Shown: piece by piece, positions 7,832 through 11,320 of the stretch
Layout: each line of letters starts with the position of its first letter
Numbering within the stretch: position 1 is the first letter of the stretch
Translations under genes and position numbers: made by a program
Notes under the pieces: generated by a model
The model's database searches: none
Told to the model about the DNA's origin: nothing
What the model saw: only the letters and a program-made list of their open reading frames with translations
Source: CAYONM01 sp964405325
GTDB taxonomy: Bacteria > Planctomycetota > UBA11346
NCBI GenBank assembly: GCA_964405325.1
Contig: CAYONM010000121.1
Coordinates: forward strand, 1 to 11,320
Direction: 5' to 3'
DNA length: 11,320 nt

Positions 7832-7851
7832 TCCTCGGAAAGGCAATAGCC

Positions 7852-8220
7852 ATGAAAACCGTGCTCATCGTCGACGACAGCGCCATGATGCGGAAAATCG
7901 TTACCAAGCATCTCAAGGGGGCTGGTTTCAGTGTCAACATCGTCGAAGCTTCCGACGGCCAGGAAGGCTTGGAGAAGTACCAGGAGGGTGGGGTCGACGT
8001 CATCCTGTCGGATTGGAATATGCCCAACATGGATGGATTGACCATGGTCCAGGAGATTCGCAAGCTGGACCCACAGAAGAAGACGCCCATCGTCATGATT
8101 ACCACCGAGGGCAGCGCCGATAAAGTCAAACAGGCCGTGTTGGCCGGAGCGAACAATTATATCGCCAAGCCCTTTACGGAAGACACCTTCAAGGAAAAAT
8201 TGGGCAAAATGTTGGGCTGA
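7852..8220 (+). CDS. CheY-like single-domain response regulator
   Basis: This is a 122-residue stand-alone receiver domain. The acidic pocket D8/D9, the phosphoacceptor D54 (ILSDWNMPNMDG), the switch residue T84, the aromatic Y103 and K106 of the KPF motif are all present, so it should accept a phosphoryl group. It has no output domain, so it must act by binding a partner or by passing phosphate on. Close similarity to chemotaxis CheY (SDWNMPNMDGL) suggests that fold, but no flagellar or chemotaxis gene lies nearby, so the cheY name is not assigned. The ATG at 7852 follows a good RBS (ggaaagg, about 8 bases upstream). The gene has its own promoter and sits 76 bp before the sigma54 activator, with no clear terminator between. 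It may be a phosphate relay or sink for the histidine kinase downstream, or a target of the Ser/Thr kinase upstream (inference). Confidence 0.93.
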   Translation: MKTVLIVDDSAMMRKIVTKHLKGAGFSVNIVEASDGQEGLEKYQEGGVDVILSDWNMPNMDGLTMVQEIRKLDPQKKTPIVMITTEGSADKVKQAVLAGANNYIAKPFTEDTFKEKLGKMLG

Positions 8221-8296
8221 GTATGACGGGGAGCAGGATGCTTCCGTTGGCAGCTCGCCCGAAACCGGCCACACGGCCCTGTGAATTGAAGTGCCC

Positions 8297-9694
8297 ATGC
8301 CCGATACGATCCTGGTTATCGATGACGAACCCGCCATTCGCCACGCCATCAAACGTGCCTTCTCGCAATACGAGGTAATCGAAGCCGACACCGGCCAAGG
8401 CGGCCTGGAACAGACGCGCGATGGTTTTCCCGATCTGGTGCTGCTGGATCAGGTGCTTCCCGATGGTGATGGTCTGGACCAGATCGGCAGCTTGCGAGCG
8501 ATCGATCCGGAACTGCCCATCGTCCTGATGACCGGCCACGGCAGTGTCGATCTGGCGGTGGAGGCGCTGAAAGTCGGCGCCGTCGATTTTATCGAAAAAC
8601 CCTTCCGCATCGAACATCTGCGCGCCAATGTCGAAGTACTGTTGGACCGCCAGCGCCTGGGGCGCCAAGTCAAGCGCTTGGTCGGCAAGGGACGGGCTCG
8701 GACCAACCTGATCGCGCATGCCCCGGCCATGAAGCGGGTGGTGGGCCTGATCAAAAGAGTGGCGGCGGTGCCCAGCACTACCGTGCTGATCCAGGGTGAA
8801 AGCGGTGTTGGCAAGGAATTGGTAGCCCGTTCCATCCACGAACGCTCGGCCCGGAACGCCAAGGAATTCATCGCCATCAACTGTGCCGCCTTGTCGGAGC
8901 ATCTGTTGGAGGCGGAGCTGTTTGGTTATGAAAAAGGTGCTTTCACCGGGGCTGACGCCAAAGGCAAGGAAGGGCTCTTCCAGGCTGCCGAAGGCGGCAC
9001 CATCTTTCTGGACGAGATCGGCGAAATGCCACTGCAGCTGCAAACCAAACTGCTGCGGGTCTTGCAGGAACGCTGCATCCGCAAGGTGGGCGGATTGCAG
9101 GATATCGATGTCGACATCCGGGTGGTGGCGGCGACCAATCGTGATCTGCGTCAGGAGGTGGTTGCTGGTCGGTTCCGTCAGGACCTGTATTACCGCCTGC
9201 GTGTCATCCCCGTCAACGTACCTCCCTTACGCGAGCGGCGCGAGGACGTGTTGCCCCTGGCTAAATATCTTCTGGACCGCCTGGGCCCCGAACTGGGTCG
9301 CGACGGCTTGGCCTTTACCGAACGGGCCAAGGAAGCGATGCAGCATTATGCCTGGCCCGGCAACGTTCGCGAAATGGCCAATGCGGTGGAGCGCTCGGTG
9401 ATCAGCTGCATTGGCAACCAGATAGGTATCGATGATCTGTGCATGGACGAGATCCTTCCGGTCCAGCCAGGCGATGGCGCCGACGGTCATTCCGGCCCAG
9501 CGCTGCCGGCCGGCAGCCTGGTGATCGAGCCGGCTCGGCGCAATCTGGCCGCCATCGAGGCGCAGGTGATCCGGGCGGTGATGCAGGAATCCGGTGGCCG
9601 TAAGACCCAGGCGGCCGAGATGCTGGGCATCAACCGCACCACCCTCTACAATAAATTGCGTGAGCTCGGAGATGGCGATGCCAACGCCGAGTGA
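8297..9694 (+). CDS. NtrC-family sigma54-dependent response regulator
   Basis: This 465-residue transcription activator works with sigma54 RNA polymerase. The receiver domain (1-120) has D9/D10, phosphoacceptor D51, T79 and K101. The AAA+ domain (about 138-370) has Walker A GESGVGKE (167-174), an intact GAFTGA sigma54-contact loop (214-219), Walker B TIFLDEIGE (235-243) and the arginine-containing stretch RFRQDLYYRLRV. The C-terminal Fis-type helix-turn-helix is about 434-457 (RKTQAAEMLGINRTTLYNKL). All functional motifs are intact. The ATG at 8297 was chosen because GAAG precedes it at good spacing and MPDTILVIDDE is a natural N-terminus; a GTG at 8291 would add two residues. The last codons overlap the histidine kinase gene by 17 bases, indicating translational coupling and a cognate pair. 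The target promoters are unknown; no good -24/-12 site was recognised in the window. Relatives include ZraR, AtoC and FleR, but none can be assigned. Confidence 0.95.
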   Translation: MPDTILVIDDEPAIRHAIKRAFSQYEVIEADTGQGGLEQTRDGFPDLVLLDQVLPDGDGLDQIGSLRAIDPELPIVLMTGHGSVDLAVEALKVGAVDFIEKPFRIEHLRANVEVLLDRQRLGRQVKRLVGKGRARTNLIAHAPAMKRVVGLIKRVAAVPSTTVLIQGESGVGKELVARSIHERSARNAKEFIAINCAALSEHLLEAELFGYEKGAFTGADAKGKEGLFQAAEGGTIFLDEIGEMPLQLQTKLLRVLQERCIRKVGGLQDIDVDIRVVAATNRDLRQEVVAGRFRQDLYYRLRVIPVNVPPLRERREDVLPLAKYLLDRLGPELGRDGLAFTERAKEAMQHYAWPGNVREMANAVERSVISCIGNQIGIDDLCMDEILPVQPGDGADGHSGPALPAGSLVIEPARRNLAAIEAQVIRAVMQESGGRKTQAAEMLGINRTTLYNKLRELGDGDANAE

Positions 9695-10385
9695 GTCCGA
9701 CCCGCTGCGCCGTGATCCCGATGCCCTCTGGGCCGAGTTGCAACGGCTGCGGCCGATGGCTGAACTGGGTCGCCTGGCCGCCACCGTGGCGCACGAGATC
9801 CGCAATCCGCTTACCGGCATCAGCGCTAATGTCGAATTGCTGCGCGAAGCCCTGGACGATCCCACCGATCAGGAGGCGGTCGATATCATTCTGGGCGAGG
9901 TTGACCGCCTGTCGCGCTTGGTCTCCGACCTACTGCACTACAGCCGCGAGCGTGAGGCCCAGACCCAGCCCATGGACCTGGCCCAGGCGGCGCGTGCGGT
10001 GGTGGACCTGCAGCGCAACGAGGCCGAGCGCGCCGGCGTCACTCTTGAGAGCAGTGGCAATGGTCGTGGCATTGGCGATCCGGAACTTTCCCGCCAGAGC
10101 CTGCTGAACATCGTGCGCAACGGCATCCAGGCCTGTCGCCCTGGTGGCAGCGTGCAGCTGCGGGTCTCCTCCGGCTGCATCGAGGTGGAGGACCAGGGCG
10201 AGGGGGTGCCCGAGGCTCTGCGCGACAGTCTGTTTGAGCCCTTTGTCACCGGTCGCACCCGCGGTCTGGGCCTGGGCGCGGCCGTGGCCAAGCGCTGCAT
10301 GCAGCGCCAGGGTGGTGACGTGGCGCTGTGTCAGACCGGCGATGGTGGCAGTGCCTTCCGGCTGAATTGGCAGCACACGGACTGA
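9678..10385 (+). CDS. Short sensorless histidine kinase (NtrB-like core)
   Basis: This 235-residue protein is reduced to the catalytic core of a two-component sensor kinase. A short helix (about 15-30) leads into the HisKA dimerisation domain with VAHEIRNPLTGI, in which H39 is the phosphorylated histidine. The ATPase domain follows: N-box around N144-N148 (LLNIVRNGIQAC), G1 box DQGEG (172-176), F box LFEPF (185-189) and G2 box GLGLG (196-200). There is no membrane helix, PAS or GAF domain, so the input must come from a partner protein. The ATG at 9678 was preferred over the in-frame ATG at 9672 because GGAG (9668-9671) sits 6 bases ahead of it. It overlaps the end of the sigma54 activator gene by 17 bases, so the two proteins are very probably partners. 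HEIRNPLTGI resembles NtrB/AtoS-type kinases. Activation by the upstream receiver or by the Ser/Thr kinase is possible but unproven. Confidence 0.92.
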   Translation: MPTPSESDPLRRDPDALWAELQRLRPMAELGRLAATVAHEIRNPLTGISANVELLREALDDPTDQEAVDIILGEVDRLSRLVSDLLHYSREREAQTQPMDLAQAARAVVDLQRNEAERAGVTLESSGNGRGIGDPELSRQSLLNIVRNGIQACRPGGSVQLRVSSGCIEVEDQGEGVPEALRDSLFEPFVTGRTRGLGLGAAVAKRCMQRQGGDVALCQTGDGGSAFRLNWQHTD

Positions 10386-10577
10386 CTTTTTTCGGAGGGG
10401 GCTTCCCCCGCCAGTCCGGTTCGGACCTCCCTCGCTGCGCGGGTGTTTTGGGTGCGCGTCGCGCATTTTCCGCCCCAAACCGGTTCTCGGTCGGCCGGCC
10501 TCGCGCTTGGACGTGCTTGCCTGTTTGGTTCGAATTCGAGCTTTGATGCTGATGGACGACAGCTTGCCGATTGACGG
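10386..10577. other. Hairpin-rich intergenic region
   Basis: Three short stems with three-base loops follow each other. They are GGGGG-CTT-CCCCC (10397-10409), GTCCG-GTT-CGGAC (10414-10426) and TGCGC-GTC-GCGCA (10453-10465). The last is enclosed by an outer TTTGGG (10447-10452) and CCCAAA (10474-10479). A T-run (10387-10392) lies before the first stem rather than after it, so this is not a classical terminator for the histidine kinase operon. Hairpin 1 could still end transcription with Rho. The layout resembles the right window edge, where GGGGGC/GCCCCC hairpins also occur, and may be a repeat. A tentative start-region hairpin, ATGCCCAG (10578-10585) with CTGGGCAT (10599-10606), follows at the next gene. 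Confidence 0.5.
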
Positions 10578-11174
10578 ATGCCCAGGGTTCGCTGGCATCT
10601 GGGCATGCATGACCTGGATCTTATGACTCGTTCCCTGGCTGTTCTGGTGGATTGGCGCGAGCGTGGCTTCGCTCACTGTGTCACCGCATGGTGCATCGGC
10701 GCGGGCGAGTGGATCAGCGCCTGGCCCGACGACGATCCGCCCTCGGATCGTGCGGTCCTGCTGCATGCCCACACTGGCGCCATTGCCCCCATTGCCGACT
10801 GGGAAACCCGCGGCGGGCTGGTCGGCTTCACCTGCGCCCTGGACGTGCCGGCTCTGGCCGTTACCCAGCAGACATTGGCGAAGCGGATGAGCCTCTGCGC
10901 CATCGGTTACCCCTGTGTTATCGATCACCCGGCCTTCAACCTGTCGCGCGGCTCCTTGGATCCCGAGCGTTACCTGCCGTATCTTTGCCCGTGGCGCGTC
11001 GCCGGCCACCTGGCCCTGTTCAGCGTCGAAGACGGTTGGCTGACCGGTCGCTCTTTCCCTGGCATGGCCGGCGCCCCGGTTTTCACCGACACCGGCGAAG
11101 TCGCTGGCGTGGTCCAGGACAGCCCGCACACCACCGAGCTTCCGCCGCTGACACGTTTCCATCGTCTGGGGTGA
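10578..11174 (+). CDS. Trypsin/HtrA-fold-like protein, probably catalytically inactive
   Basis: This 198-residue protein matches the layout of trypsin-like peptidase domains. Its N-terminal strand pair VTAWCIGAGEWISAWP corresponds to the usual GTGF...VTAAHV, the middle CALDVPALAV to the DLALL segment, MSLCAIGYP to the viGyP strand, and SFPGMAGAPVFTDTGEVAGVV to the GNSGGPVF...G.vvGvv active-site loop. On that alignment the catalytic His is Trp (W49), the nucleophilic Ser is Ala (A164), and an Asp (D89) is retained. That implies binding without proteolysis, a pseudo-peptidase. The family call rests on motif layout only. No signal peptide or membrane helix is evident, so it is likely cytoplasmic. 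The start is uncertain: ATGs at 10578, 10605 and 10623 are in frame, none has a strong RBS, and the first two lie in the arms of a small inverted repeat. The gene is separated from the kinase operon by a hairpin-rich gap and may have its own promoter. Confidence 0.7.
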   Translation: MPRVRWHLGMHDLDLMTRSLAVLVDWRERGFAHCVTAWCIGAGEWISAWPDDDPPSDRAVLLHAHTGAIAPIADWETRGGLVGFTCALDVPALAVTQQTLAKRMSLCAIGYPCVIDHPAFNLSRGSLDPERYLPYLCPWRVAGHLALFSVEDGWLTGRSFPGMAGAPVFTDTGEVAGVVQDSPHTTELPPLTRFHRLG

Positions 11175-11264
11175 GCGGTATGGCATTTGTGCCGGTGGTT
11201 TATTGAGTGGAATGATTCGGTTGCCTGAACAGTTCTTCCAAAACAGGTCTCGGCTTGCTTTTAT

Positions 11265-11320
11265 TGACGGGTCCCTCAGAGGGGGCGTTGCCCCCTCGCG
11301 ACATCCGTCGCACACCCCCA
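11265..11320. repeat. Second copy of the palindromic-element end plus hairpins, running off the window
   Basis: tgacgggtccctcagag (11265-11281) is identical over 17 bases to 5378-5394, the left end of the 177-bp element. It is followed by a perfect 8-bp hairpin GAGGGGGC-GTT-GCCCCCTC (11279-11297) and a second one GCGAC-ATCC-GTCGC (11298-11311). The sequence after the shared end differs from the 5379 copy, so this is a related but distinct element, or only the end is conserved. The remainder lies outside the window. The hairpin lacks a T-tract and is not called a terminator for the gene ending at 11174. Confidence 0.65.

Noticed and set aside
10387..10409. Rho-independent terminator for the histidine kinase operon
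   Set aside because: The hairpin is strong, but the T-run lies before it and not after it on the plus strand.
10507..10524. Sigma54 -24/-12 promoter (ttggacgtgcttgc) before the pseudo-peptidase gene
   Set aside because: GG and GC are separated by 8 bases instead of the required 10, so it does not fit the consensus.
9930..11315. 461-codon minus-strand frame across the histidine kinase and pseudo-peptidase genes
   Set aside because: It overlaps two plus-strand genes and a hairpin region and has no recognisable domain.

Overview
This is a bacterial chromosomal window of moderately high GC, about 60% by eye. It has a divergent layout: 2-oxoglutarate dehydrogenase genes on the minus strand at the left, and a plus-strand signal-transduction block at the right. 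The lineage is an inference. The SucA N-terminus (a WQNFFAGF-type motif), a sulfatase remnant and a Ser/Thr kinase with an outer beta-helix-like domain point to the PVC group (Verrucomicrobiota, Lentisphaerota or Planctomycetota-like) rather than an enteric-type proteobacterium. No ribosomal RNA or other phylogenetic marker is present to settle it.

Left (1-4281): sucA and sucB, encoding E1o and E2o of the 2-oxoglutarate dehydrogenase complex, lie in that order on the minus strand with 39 bp between them. No lpd/E3 gene is visible in the 228 bp after sucB.

Middle (4282-5650): a gene-decay zone. A TerB-like gene (minus) has a good start and RBS but is broken by an exact 7-bp tandem duplication and has lost its 3' end. 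Facing away from it is the C-terminal third of a sulfatase (plus), which has lost its 5' part including the formylglycine region. Next comes a 177-bp palindromic repeat element with perfect 17-bp terminal inverted repeats. One of these ends recurs at the right edge of the window.

Right (5651-10385): a signalling block on the plus strand. It holds a membrane Ser/Thr kinase with an extracytoplasmic beta-helix-like domain, a stand-alone CheY-like receiver, an NtrC-family sigma54 activator, and a short sensorless histidine kinase overlapping the activator gene. The Ser/Thr kinase and the CheY gene have near-identical promoters (13 identical bases spanning the -10 box). This suggests co-expression of the two kinase systems. 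How the signals connect is not shown by the sequence.

Far right (10386-11320): a hairpin-rich intergenic region, then a gene for a small trypsin/HtrA-fold-like protein whose catalytic His and Ser positions appear to be Trp and Ala, a likely pseudo-peptidase. The window ends in a second copy of the repeat end followed by strong hairpins.

No tRNA, rRNA, CRISPR array, transposase gene or integrase was seen. The candidates for something less described are the Ser/Thr-kinase/two-component locus, the pseudo-peptidase and the palindromic repeat family.
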